Assembly: GCF_001456025.1 (NCBI RefSeq)
Contig: NZ_LMTZ01000022.1
Span: 1-32,042 of the forward strand
Direction of reading: 5' to 3'
Source: Mastigocoleus testarum BC008
Lineage (GTDB): Bacteria > Cyanobacteriota > Cyanobacteriia > Cyanobacteriales > Nostocaceae
Length of the DNA stretch: 32,042 nt
The notes below the pieces were generated by a model that saw only the letters and a list, made by a program, of their open reading frames with translations, did not search any database and was not told the origin of the DNA. Below, in pieces: positions 7,300 through 15,391 of the stretch. The stretch's first letter is position 1. Each line of letters opens with the position of its first letter. The position numbers and the translations under genes are program-made.

Positions 7300-8033
7300 A
7301 CATCCACACCTACACTATTATTTTGAAGATAACCATCTTCCATATAAACGATTCGGTCGGCAATATCAAGGATCCGATTATCATGGGTGACAAGCAAAAT
7401 TGTACAACCTTGTTCTTTTGCTAGCTTTTGCATTAATTCCACCACATCACGCCCAGATTTTTTATCAAGTGCAGCAGTGGGTTCGTCTGCCAAAATAATT
7501 TTAGGTTGACTAACAAGTGCGCGAGCAATCGCTACCCTTTGTTTCTGTCCACCTGACATATTTTCTGGATAATAATTTGCACGATTTCCCAAACCCACGC
7601 TCTGCAACATATCGTTTGCGATTGCATCCATGTCCGCAGTCAACATGTTGTCGTGTAACTCCAGGGACATTCGTACATTTTCTTGTGCAGTCAAAAATGT
7701 CATTAAATTATGTGCCTGAAAAATATAGCCGATTTGACGGCGAATCTTTGTTAGATTCTGTTTGCTTGCACCACAAACGTCTTTCCCTAAAATCTTCAAA
7801 ATACCTTCCTGTGCAGAACGTAGTCCACCGATTAAGGTCAACAGTGTAGTTTTTCCTGAACCGCTTGGACCAGTCATAATAACAATTTCACCTGGGTAAA
7901 TATCTAAATTAATATCAAATAGCACTTGTTTGCGCAGTTCACCTTCTCCAAAGTAATGGTTAAGATCTCGAGCACAAATAACTGCTTCTGTCGATAAAGA
8001 TTGGTTAGAATCAAGAGAGTAAAGACTTTCCAT
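7290..8033 (-). CDS. devA: DevA-type ABC transporter ATP-binding protein
   Basis: A 247-residue ABC ATPase with Walker A GPSGSGKT (55-62), Q-loop near FQAHNL, signature MSGGQ (159-163), Walker B ending LADEP (181-185) and H-loop His217 (VTHD). Its closest recognisable family is DevA of the heterocyst DevBCA glycolipid exporter, which energises a DevC permease and DevB adaptor for export through TolC. Here it is a paralogue of unknown substrate, encoded last in the TetR-controlled block. It is separated from devC by 185 bp that hold a perfect palindrome (8134-8155) and a 17-bp repeat, so it probably has its own regulated promoter. The stop codon lies inside the heptamer repeat. Symbol by family, not proven orthology. 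Confidence 0.85.
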   Translation of the reverse strand: MESLYSLDSNQSLSTEAVICARDLNHYFGEGELRKQVLFDINLDIYPGEIVIMTGPSGSGKTTLLTLIGGLRSAQEGILKILGKDVCGASKQNLTKIRRQIGYIFQAHNLMTFLTAQENVRMSLELHDNMLTADMDAIANDMLQSVGLGNRANYYPENMSGGQKQRVAIARALVSQPKIILADEPTAALDKKSGRDVVELMQKLAKEQGCTILLVTHDNRILDIADRIVYMEDGYLQNNSVGVDVNG

Positions 8034-8042
8034 GGGTTGAAG

Positions 8043-8102
8043 GTGTAATTAGCTTGAAAGTGTAATTAGCTTGAAAGTGTAATTAGCTTGAAAGTGTAAT
8101 TA
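8043..8102. repeat. 17-bp tandem repeat in the devA leader
   Basis: About 3.5 units of a 17-bp sequence (GTGTAATTAGCTTGAAA) beginning at 8043, 8060, 8077 and 8094, lying between the palindrome and the devA start codon. A change in unit number would alter leader length without touching the protein. Confidence 0.9.
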
Positions 8103-8133
8103 AATATGTTGTGGTGAAATTTAAAGATTATTC

Positions 8134-8155
8134 TTATATCGAATATTCGATATAA
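8134..8155. promoter_or_regulatory. TetR operator candidate A (before devA)
   Basis: A perfect 22-bp palindrome; its inner 20 bp are TATATCGAATATTCGATATA (8135-8154). It lies 101 bp upstream of the devA start. It matches two other sites in the window, before the Rieske gene (17 of 20 bases) and before tetR (16 of 20), so it is the likely binding site of the TetR regulator encoded at 12444-13070. Confidence 0.75.
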
Positions 8156-8218
8156 AAAGTCATTCCTAGTATGCCAATATGTTTCTATAATTTGAAACCT
8201 GTAATTCGAAACCCAAAA

Positions 8219-9385
8219 CTAAAAAATGTCAGCAGGATCCGCAGATTGAAGTTTGCGCATTGCGATCGCTCCCGAAGCAAAGCACATAATGATGGTCATA
8301 ACAAACACATTAATGCTTCGAGCTACTGTCATCCCAATAGGAAGCATAGTAGCAGCATATGCTAGTTGATAAAGTCCAAATGACAGTACAAATCCAGGAA
8401 TGTAGCCCAGCACGGCGAGGAGAATAGCTTCTTGTAAAAGAGTTACTAATAGGTAGCGATCGGTATATCCCATCGCCTTTAAAGTTGCATATTCTGGTAA
8501 GTGATCTGATACATCAGAGTAAAGAATTTGGTAAACAATTACGATCCCGACAATAAAACCCATTACTACGCCAAAACCAAAGATAAAACCGATACCGGTG
8601 CCATCCGACCAATAATTTTTTTCAGTTTCGGCAAAGTCATCTGGCGTAAGCACTCGTACATCATTGGGTAGATTAGTCTCTAAATGCAATCGTACACTTT
8701 CAATATCTGCGTCTGCTTTCAGTTTGATTAAACCAAGTTCAATGCGATCAGGTTTGCGTTCTGGAAACAATTCCATAAAGGTCGAATCACTAGTAATAAT
8801 ATTGCCATCAGCAGCAAAGGAAGCACCCAAAGTGAATAAACCTTTTACTTGAATCAATTTACTATTAACTTCAGTCTCAACAGTACCCTGTTTTTTGAAT
8901 ATATCAGCGATTGCTCCATACTCAGGTCTTCCTGCACGATCAAAAAATACCCGGTTCAGTTGCTTGAGTTGTCCCAAATTCTGATCAATCTCAGGAAAAT
9001 TAAAGGTAGATTTTGTCGAATCAACTCCCCAAACTAAAATGGCGCGACTGAGGTGAGTTTTGGGATTTTTCCATTGAGCAGTATTAATATATACGGACTG
9101 CACTGATTCGACTCCTTCATAAGCCAAGCTTTGGTATAAACGCGCCCTAGAAAAGCTTTTGACTGAGAATAAAGTTTGAAATTGGGGATTAATCAAGACT
9201 AGATCTGCTTGTAGCGATCGGTGAGGTTTTGTCGCTGAATTGAAAAGCGCACCTTCAAAGCCCATCTGAACAAACATAAGAATATCTGCAAAAGCAATAC
9301 CGGCTATAGCTACAGCGAAGCGAGTTTTTTGCTTTGTCAACTGTCGCCAAGCTAATGGTGTTCTTCGAAACAATTTATGAAACAT
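8219..9385 (-). CDS. devC: DevC-type ABC exporter permease
   Basis: A 388-residue membrane protein of the MacB/FtsX type. An N-terminal membrane segment lies at about 23-45, followed by a large extracytoplasmic domain (about 50-255) and three more membrane segments in the last third (around IGFIFGFGVVMGFIVGIVIV, LLQEAILLAVLGYIPGFVLS and INVFVMTIIMCFASGAIAM). The opening TPLAWRQLTKQKTRF and the cytoplasmic loop LPEYATLKAMGYTD are typical of DevC proteins. It should pair with the ATPase at 7290-8033 and the adaptor at 11239-12432. Unusually, two enzyme genes separate it from devB. It starts 57 bp after the GNAT gene. Confidence 0.88.
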   Translation of the reverse strand: MFHKLFRRTPLAWRQLTKQKTRFAVAIAGIAFADILMFVQMGFEGALFNSATKPHRSLQADLVLINPQFQTLFSVKSFSRARLYQSLAYEGVESVQSVYINTAQWKNPKTHLSRAILVWGVDSTKSTFNFPEIDQNLGQLKQLNRVFFDRAGRPEYGAIADIFKKQGTVETEVNSKLIQVKGLFTLGASFAADGNIITSDSTFMELFPERKPDRIELGLIKLKADADIESVRLHLETNLPNDVRVLTPDDFAETEKNYWSDGTGIGFIFGFGVVMGFIVGIVIVYQILYSDVSDHLPEYATLKAMGYTDRYLLVTLLQEAILLAVLGYIPGFVLSFGLYQLAYAATMLPIGMTVARSINVFVMTIIMCFASGAIAMRKLQSADPADIF

Positions 9386-9442
9386 ATTTAAATGACTTGT
9401 CTTAGAAATTTTAGAAATTATTTAATTAACAATCAAAATCAG

Positions 9443-10060
9443 CTATCTATTACCGTTTTGAGGTTCTCTTTTCATTGTCCAAAACTTGAGTGGTTGTTCG
9501 CCGGTTCTCAAAACTTCAAAACCATGTTTTTGGTAAAAGCGAATAGCCCCAGGGGTATCAGTTTCCAGATAACAAGGTAAACCTTCTTCGTCTGCTTGTT
9601 TGAGGACCGGTTGAATGAGTGAACCGCCAATTCCTTCTCCCTGACAAACAGGTGAAACTCCCAAACCAAAGAGATACCAATGAGGTACGGGCATATCTTG
9701 TGTGTGGTATTTGTCAAGTAACGCAAATGGGGAGATAAACTTTTTCAGGTTTTTCCAACCCAACTGGAAAGGAATTCTATAGAATCCTGTGAGCATAAAT
9801 CGCAGGTTATTAAAAGGATATGCTCCTGGTGGGATCCAAATTGCAATCCCTTTAATTTCTGGAGTGGTATATGTACAGTTATGAGGGAGGGAATATCGTA
9901 AGCTAGCTTTCCATATATCGTGCAATAATTTATCTTTTACCTTATCTTCTTGGGGTAACGCATAGCTAAAAAGTGGGTCTTTAAGAAATGCTGCAGCAAG
10001 AATTTGGGAAGCTTTATCGATTTGTGATTTTTCTAGCAGGATAATTTCAGAAGTCATCAT
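9443..10060 (-). CDS. GNAT-family N-acetyltransferase
   Basis: A 205-residue protein. I place the start at the ATG at 10060 (followed at once by another ATG) because GGAG lies 6 bases before it; the frame also has an ATG at 10072 which overlaps that GGAG. The acetyl-CoA binding motif A is in the middle of the C-terminal half: LGVSPVCQGEGIGGSLIQP (Q-x-x-G-x-G type), then CYLETDTPGAIRFYQKHGFE, the usual motif B region. The N-terminal half, with KDPLFSYALP and GIAIWIPPG, resembles GNAT proteins found near antibiotic or secondary-metabolite genes. It lies between the Rieske and devC genes, so acetylation of the exporter substrate or a protective acetylation is plausible but inferred. Confidence 0.85.
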   Translation of the reverse strand: MMTSEIILLEKSQIDKASQILAAAFLKDPLFSYALPQEDKVKDKLLHDIWKASLRYSLPHNCTYTTPEIKGIAIWIPPGAYPFNNLRFMLTGFYRIPFQLGWKNLKKFISPFALLDKYHTQDMPVPHWYLFGLGVSPVCQGEGIGGSLIQPVLKQADEEGLPCYLETDTPGAIRFYQKHGFEVLRTGEQPLKFWTMKREPQNGNR

Positions 10061-10151
10061 ATTTTTCTCCATATGACTGCATCAAATTTTGTTTGAATAA
10101 CTTATAGGACTTATGTTGCTTGTGAATCCCATATTTGTTCAATGTCAGTTC

Positions 10152-11174
10152 TTAAGTATTTTCTGACTTTGATATTGTCTGAGCTTGTTCGTATAGTTTG
10201 TGCCATAAAACTATTCCTTTATCTGCACGAACAAAATTATTAACCTTCAATCCACTCTTTCGAGGTCGAGTTGACATCAAAATTTTGTAGTCATCCGGTT
10301 GAACTAGATTTAATTCCACCCACACAAAAGCTCTGGAAATTAACTGACTAACCCAAGGCATACTGAATGGAGTATAGTAACGGAAATATGCCCAAGTATT
10401 CTCTTCATCGATAGGTGTTGCAACTACAAATAATTTGATTCCACCAAAGCCAAAATCAAATATAGCTAAGTTGGGGAAATGTAAGCGATGTCGGAAGTTC
10501 GCAACACTCATGCTTTGGCTTAATGTTGGGTGATTTGAATTTTGGTGATTTGAATTTTGGTCATCTGATTTTTGCGGTCTGATTCGTCCCCAAGTATGAA
10601 TTACTTCACCTTCAACTTTTGCATCAAAAGGATCTAACAAAGTAGAAGAACCAAAACCAGATAACCGAGCAACGTTATGATGTGCAAATACAAAATGATG
10701 CAGATCGATTAGTAAACTTTCTACAGCTCGAGTAAAAGGAACATTCCAACTCATCATTCCCGAAGCCCAACGTTTTGGATGGTTTTGCAATTCTTCAAAC
10801 CAAGGAATTTGGGATTGTTCGGATTGAGCTTCTCCCCACCACAACCATACTAGACCATGTGCTTCTTTTACCTCATAAGGTTTTACCCGCATTTTTGAAC
10901 TGATGTGAGCCTTCTCACCTTCGCAAGGCATTAAGGTGCAATTACCTTGATTATCGAAACGAAAACCGTGATAAGGACACTGTAGACAACCATCTACTAC
11001 CTTACCTAGAGCAAGGCTTGCACCTCGATGCGGGCAGTGTTGAGCTTGACAAACGACTTTACCACTACTGTCTCGCCACAGAACTAGATCCATACCCAAA
11101 CGTCTAAGCGCAACAGGTTTTTTATTGATCATTTGCGATTCAGCGATCGCCCACCATTTGTTCTTTAAAAACAT
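10152..11174 (-). CDS. Rieske non-heme iron oxygenase
   Basis: A 340-residue protein. Residues 1-115 are a Rieske 2Fe-2S domain with cluster ligands Cys47-x-His49 and Cys66-x2-His69 (CPHRG, CPYHG). The catalytic domain has Asp157-x2-His160-x4-His165, the bridging Asp and the two iron His ligands of ring-hydroxylating oxygenase alpha subunits. No reductase is encoded nearby, so electrons would come from a general ferredoxin. The family includes hydroxylases, desaturases and demethylases; the substrate is unknown. A 15-bp duplication adds an Asn/Ser/His-rich insert at about 204-215. AAGGA lies before the ATG, and the palindrome at 11184-11205 ends only 9 bases upstream, so a repressor there would block the promoter or leader. 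Confidence 0.88.
   Translation of the reverse strand: MFLKNKWWAIAESQMINKKPVALRRLGMDLVLWRDSSGKVVCQAQHCPHRGASLALGKVVDGCLQCPYHGFRFDNQGNCTLMPCEGEKAHISSKMRVKPYEVKEAHGLVWLWWGEAQSEQSQIPWFEELQNHPKRWASGMMSWNVPFTRAVESLLIDLHHFVFAHHNVARLSGFGSSTLLDPFDAKVEGEVIHTWGRIRPQKSDDQNSNHQNSNHPTLSQSMSVANFRHRLHFPNLAIFDFGFGGIKLFVVATPIDEENTWAYFRYYTPFSMPWVSQLISRAFVWVELNLVQPDDYKILMSTRPRKSGLKVNNFVRADKGIVLWHKLYEQAQTISKSENT
10529..10558 (-). repeat. In-frame 15-bp duplication in the Rieske gene
   Basis: GGTGATTTGAATTTT occurs twice in direct succession (10529-10543, 10544-10558), giving a repeated five-residue insert (QNSNH, QNSNH) in a loop of the catalytic domain. Confidence 0.85.
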
Positions 11175-11183
11175 AACTTTTCC

Positions 11184-11205
11184 TTATATCAAACATTCGT
11201 TATAA
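11184..11205. promoter_or_regulatory. TetR operator candidate B (before the Rieske gene)
   Basis: An imperfect palindrome whose inner 20 bp are TATATCAAACATTCGTTATA (11185-11204). It lies in the 64-bp gap between the devB stop and the Rieske start, 9 bases from the start codon and touching the AAGGA ribosome site. It matches site A at 17 of 20 and site C at 17 of 20 positions. Confidence 0.75.
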
Positions 11206-11238
11206 AATAATTCAAACGTAAAATAATGAAAATAATTT

Positions 11239-12432
11239 TTATAGTTGTATTGCTGTTTCTACCTGTAAATTAGTCAACCCTGAAGCACGCTTGCTATCTT
11301 CAGGATTTAAGCGGATTTTGACATCAACAACACGACGATCTAAATTTTCTCCGGGCTGGTTACTAAAAACATTTTGGCGATTAACTTGCAAACCGATTTG
11401 AGTTACTTCCCCCTTCAATTTACTATTTAATGCTTGTCCGCTAATAATTGCTTTTTGTCCTACTTTTATTTTATATATATCAGTTTGATAAACTTCTGCA
11501 ATTACCATCATTTGATTTGTTTTAGCTATTTCGGCTACACCAGAATCACCAATTTTTTCACCTTTACGAACATGAATCTTAATAATTTGCCCTACTATGG
11601 GAGCACGGATATAAGCTTGTTCGAGATTAGTTTTGGCTTGTTTAAGTGTGGCGATCGCGCGATCTAACTCTGCTCGTGCAACTTTAATATCAACTGGACG
11701 AACTTCAGCAATTTGGTTAAGAGTTGCTTTGGCTGCATTAATTTGTTCCTGTCCAGAGGAAATAATGCGTTTGAGGTTAGCTTGGGCTTCAGCTAATTGC
11801 TGTTGTGCAGTTTCCCAGGTCAAGCGTTTGCTATCTCTACTTGATGCAGAAATCGCTCCTTCTTGATAAAGATTTTGGTTGCGTTGATATTCCGACTGAG
11901 CATTATTTAATTCAGCTTGAAGTCGAGCTATTGTTGCTTTCTGGGCAGATATTTGCGTGCTGTTTTCTGCCTGAAGTCTAGCTATGGTTGCTTTTTGGGC
12001 AGTTATTTCCCCGGATTTGGCACCGGCTTTTACCTGTGCTAGTTTCGTTTGTGCAACTTTCACCTCTTGTTCAGCTTGGGTAAGAGCATCTTGTAAACGT
12101 TTATAGGAATCTAAAACAGCAATGGTTTCTCCTACTTTGACAGTATCCCCTTCCTTTACCAATAATTGTCCGATGCGATCTCCATCCAAAGTTAAAGGTG
12201 CGGATAACTCAATTACTTCCCCTTCTGGTTCGAGTCTTCCTAAAGCGGTAACTTTCTTCATTGGAGATGGTTGGTCAACTGCTTGAGCAGTAGGTTTTTG
12301 GAGTGATTGAAACTGAGATAAGCCATAAACAGTAAGTACACCAGAGACAGCGGTACCAGCTATTATCAAACCTAATAGGTTTTTGATCGCAGGTTTTTTA
12401 CTTGCAGACTTAGGAAGTAGTTCTTGACTCAT
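11239..12432 (-). CDS. devB: DevB-type periplasmic adaptor (HlyD family)
   Basis: A 397-residue membrane-fusion protein: a single membrane anchor at about 18-38, a barrel-sandwich half (VTALGRLEPEGEVIELSAP, then QLLVKEGDTVKVGETIAVLD), a long Ala/Gln-rich coiled coil (about 110-275), then the second half and beta-barrel (AYIRAPIVGQIIKIHVRKGE). GRLEPEGEV is typical of DevB. The coiled coil contains a near-perfect repeat of AQKATIARLQAE. It should link the DevCA pump to an outer-membrane TolC channel. It starts 11 bp after the tetR stop with AGGAG 6 bases before the ATG, so it is very likely in one operon with tetR. Symbol by family; substrate unknown. Confidence 0.88.
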   Translation of the reverse strand: MSQELLPKSASKKPAIKNLLGLIIAGTAVSGVLTVYGLSQFQSLQKPTAQAVDQPSPMKKVTALGRLEPEGEVIELSAPLTLDGDRIGQLLVKEGDTVKVGETIAVLDSYKRLQDALTQAEQEVKVAQTKLAQVKAGAKSGEITAQKATIARLQAENSTQISAQKATIARLQAELNNAQSEYQRNQNLYQEGAISASSRDSKRLTWETAQQQLAEAQANLKRIISSGQEQINAAKATLNQIAEVRPVDIKVARAELDRAIATLKQAKTNLEQAYIRAPIVGQIIKIHVRKGEKIGDSGVAEIAKTNQMMVIAEVYQTDIYKIKVGQKAIISGQALNSKLKGEVTQIGLQVNRQNVFSNQPGENLDRRVVDVKIRLNPEDSKRASGLTNLQVETAIQL

Positions 12433-12443
12433 ACTTTCTCCTA

Positions 12444-13070
12444 TTAATTCTCTAAATTTTGATTTTCTAAATTTTTAATATCTAAATTTTGACTCTTTAA
12501 ATTTTGATTATCTAAATATTGACAAACCATCTTTTTGAGTAATTCTCCTTGCTCCTCGTAGGAAATTACATCTCCTTCAAACATACGCCCGATTAATAAC
12601 CCACTAACCACGTTCATGACGAAACTTGCTAAAACTCGATCTTGAATTTGTAAATACTTAGAAAGTTCTTGTCTTGTCTTTTCCTGAACAGTTTGAAGAA
12701 TTTTATTACTTAAAACGATAGCTTTTCCTTGCTGCTGATAGAAGTCACATAATATTAGTGTTTGATTGATAAAATAATCTTCATTTTTCGCAAGGAAATC
12801 AATTAAAGTATGAATTCGCTCTGGTAAAGTTTCTACGTCTTGTGCTTCAGCCAAAAAATCAGAAAGATCCCGTTCGGCTTGCTCTTCAATTAGCTGTAAG
12901 AATAAGGCTTCCTTATTGGGAAAATAATGATATAAGGTTCCAGTTGAAACCCTGAGTTCTTTTGCAATCTCACGCATGGTGATAGATGCATAACCCTTTT
13001 GGGCAAACAAGTCAAAACTTTTCCATAATAATTCTTTGCGGTACTGCTCGTGGTCTACAATTTTCGGCAT
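12444..13070 (-). CDS. TetR-family transcriptional regulator
   Basis: A 208-residue regulator. Residues about 10-56 are the TetR HTH (LFAQKGYASITMREIAKEL, then STGTLYHYFPNKEALF). Residues about 65-185 are the helical ligand-binding and dimer part. The last 23 residues are a low-complexity Asn/Leu-rich tail made by five in-frame 15-bp repeats. First gene of the block, overlapping nothing and 11 bp before devB. Three matching palindromes (before tetR, the Rieske gene and devA) are the probable binding sites, implying autoregulation and repression of the export block until a ligand, perhaps the exporter substrate, binds. Confidence 0.88.
   Translation of the reverse strand: MPKIVDHEQYRKELLWKSFDLFAQKGYASITMREIAKELRVSTGTLYHYFPNKEALFLQLIEEQAERDLSDFLAEAQDVETLPERIHTLIDFLAKNEDYFINQTLILCDFYQQQGKAIVLSNKILQTVQEKTRQELSKYLQIQDRVLASFVMNVVSGLLIGRMFEGDVISYEEQGELLKKMVCQYLDNQNLKSQNLDIKNLENQNLEN
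12451..12525 (-). repeat. In-frame 15-bp repeat forming the TetR C-terminal tail
   Basis: Five contiguous 15-bp units, each close to TCTAAATTTTGATTT, from 12451 to 12525. Because the unit is a multiple of three it adds pentapeptides of the type xNQNL to the end of the regulator without shifting the frame. Confidence 0.9.
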
Positions 13071-13397
13071 CGATCTACACTGAATTTATTTTTAAGGCGT
13101 AAAGGCAAGGTACTAATTATCCCATCCATTTACTCTACTCGTTAGCGATCGCGAAACGTCGCGTCACTAAATATTTAACTTAATCAAATCCAATACTATA
13201 CTAGCACATATATCGAACGTGCGTTATAAAAAAACAAGAATTAAGAGCCAAGCAACTAAATAATAAATTATCGGTCGCCCTTACCAACCGCCAATCGAAA
13301 TAAATTGGTCATTAATCATCGATCCTAGTTCAAACATCAGTGAACGATGACTAACGACCAATTACTAAAGATAACCTTCCATTATTATTCCTTTTTA
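13071..13397. other. Intergenic region upstream of tetR
   Basis: 327 bp that hold operator candidate C and a HIP1 palindrome (GCGATCGC near 13145). The rest is AT-rich with no coding frame; a terminator for the gene at 13398-14081 was not recognised in it. Confidence 0.5.
13208..13229. promoter_or_regulatory. TetR operator candidate C (before tetR)
   Basis: Inner 20 bp TATATCGAACGTGCGTTATA (13209-13228), 138 bp upstream of the tetR start. It matches site A at 16 of 20 and site B at 17 of 20 bases, with the same AT-rich ends and CG-containing half sites. An autoregulatory operator is the natural reading. Confidence 0.72.
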
Positions 13398-14081
13398 TTA
13401 ACCTTTGCACATTTGTAAGACTTGGCGATCGCTATCACCAATCGAACTCAAACGATAGTAATTTTGAAGTCTAACAGAATGATTGTAGTTGGTGACAGTA
13501 TTCTCTGTACCAGAGAACCCTCTTACAGAAGCCACTTGAGATGTGCTAGTTTCACCTGGATAGCTATTGACCGTCATTGCGAGTTTTCCATTTTGACGCA
13601 ATGCTCCTCGGAAACAGCTAAATTCTGAACTGGGCATATATAAAGCACCCGTCACTCTACCGTACTTCCGTTCAAAAATTATGTAACCTTTACCTAATTG
13701 TCCTGGTTGGGGAGATTGACCGTAGAGATAAACTCCGTCTTTTTGGGGTAAGGTTGTCCGTTTGCGAAGTGAAGAAGTGCTTATAGAAGCTTGATACTGG
13801 TTGATATCGCCAACTGTTCTCAATGATGTATCCCAATTATGAGAATAATTCCCATTATTGTTAACAAAAAAATTAGTACTTTGTGAAGAACTAGAAGAAC
13901 TGTAGGAGGAAAAAGAGCCTGTAGCAGTCTGCGAATTCAATGATGCAGTCTGGGAATGATGCATTTGACTCGCAGATACCGGATTTGTAGTTTCCGCAAA
14001 TACTCCAATAGCCAAGGAAAGAGCAAAGAAGGGGACTTTCCAATTTAGATTTGAAGATAGACGCTTGATATTGTTCAACAT
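13398..14081 (-). CDS. Exported protein of unknown function
   Basis: A 227-residue protein. The start at 14081 is preferred over 14093 because GGGGA lies 6 bases before it. A hydrophobic export signal lies at about 15-30 (PFFALSLAIGVFA), with possible cleavage near VSA-SQ. Residues about 41-75 are Ser/Gln-rich and probably a linker. The C-terminal 125 residues form a compact-looking region (DGVYLYGQSPQPGQLGKGY, FERKYGRVTGALYMPSS) with Cys in FSCFRG and QMCKG that could form a disulfide. I do not recognise a named family; cyanobacterial exported proteins with a similar GQSP...GYIIFE pattern are what it most resembles, without a known job. Confidence 0.75.
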   Translation of the reverse strand: MLNNIKRLSSNLNWKVPFFALSLAIGVFAETTNPVSASQMHHSQTASLNSQTATGSFSSYSSSSSSQSTNFFVNNNGNYSHNWDTSLRTVGDINQYQASISTSSLRKRTTLPQKDGVYLYGQSPQPGQLGKGYIIFERKYGRVTGALYMPSSEFSCFRGALRQNGKLAMTVNSYPGETSTSQVASVRGFSGTENTVTNYNHSVRLQNYYRLSSIGDSDRQVLQMCKG

Positions 14082-15391
14082 TTTGTTCCCCATTTTAAAG
14101 CACGTAATTTTATGAATAGTTGTTTTTGGTTTCTGGGTGATATCGTCTTTTAGTTACATTGTCTGACAAAAAAAATACTTGAATAAATAAAATTTTGATT
14201 TTTTGTTGGATTTCGGTGGGCTGAAAAATTAGCTAATATGATTATTAGACTCACGTGGTCCAAAATCCGCCGAAGTTTAGTCACAACACAATTTAATTTT
14301 TAAATATTGAATTATCAGCAGAAGCTAACAATTTATAAATAGATCAATGATGTTAATTAGAAATTAAACAATTATGAGTTACAAGTTTTAAGTTAAAATC
14401 TTGAGTCACAAATGTTTAAATTGGTTCTGCACTTACTGCTTTGTGGTTGTGACGTAATGTTTAAGAACTAGTCAAAAGAAATTTACTATCATACAGACTA
14501 ATTTACTATGCTGCAATAACTTGAGAATTCTTTCTTAAGTCTAGATTCTAAAAATCTTAGGTTCAGGTTATGTCTGCAACTCATTTATCAACAAATAAAT
14601 ATTACTAGAGATTTCCTCCTTTGGTACATTGCGCAATTTTCTATTTCTTACTGTTAGGTTGTGATAAATGTGCCGGTAAAGTAAGTGACTTAGATCACAT
14701 ATTGTTCAAGCAGTATCAATATTTAGGTTTAGATTATCCAAGTAAATAAAATTTTGACAGAGTATCCGCCTTGTTTGCTTAAAATATCCTACTTTTTCCG
14801 GTGAATAAAACTTTAATCAAACAGATTTGGCGTAAATTGGGAAAAATGGAGGGAATTTACAAACTAATTTACAAAATTGAAAAAAATATAAATTATTAAA
14901 CTACAAAATATTTTTGAATCATTGCTCCTTTTTTTTTTAGTAGAATCTCTAAAAATTAACTTTCTTTGAGTTAATACAAGTTTTAGGAATTACTTTTCGG
15001 AATTTTTGCGGAATATTTTCACTGAATTTTGGGAAAATTTCTGAAATTACGTCCATAGACCGGAGAAAGTCCTGATTTATTTAACTTTGTAGTTGTTCCG
15101 TATTGGGTAAAGTGCAAAATTTTGAGGTTTTCAGAACGAGCACTGAGACTAAGCTTGAGTTGATTATTCTTTTTATAAGTGGGAGAAGAAGCGGGGAATT
15201 TGGGGAAATTTTAATAGAGATAATAGAGAAGATAAAAAAATTGGAGACGCAGCATTGCTACATCTCCATAATGAGAAGAAAGGGAACTTGAGAAGATGGA
15301 GGACCAACTTAAAACTCAATTTCTCCTTTCTATCTAAGAAGCGTTGTTTAAAGAGTGATAGATAAATTTGAGTAAGTCCCTACTTTTCGAG
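14082..15391. other. Long gene-free region between the exported protein and the sigma factor
   Basis: About 1.3 kb of strongly AT-rich sequence. A 62-codon frame at 15103-15291 has no good start or known motif. An imperfect inverted repeat near 15310-15374 (ACTCAATTT and, further on, AAATTTGAGT) follows the sigma-factor stop and may be its transcription end. No tRNA, CRISPR or insertion sequence was recognised. Confidence 0.5.

Noticed and set aside
15103..15291. 62-codon frame upstream of the sigma factor 3' end
   Set aside because: No good start and no family resemblance; isolated in a non-coding stretch.
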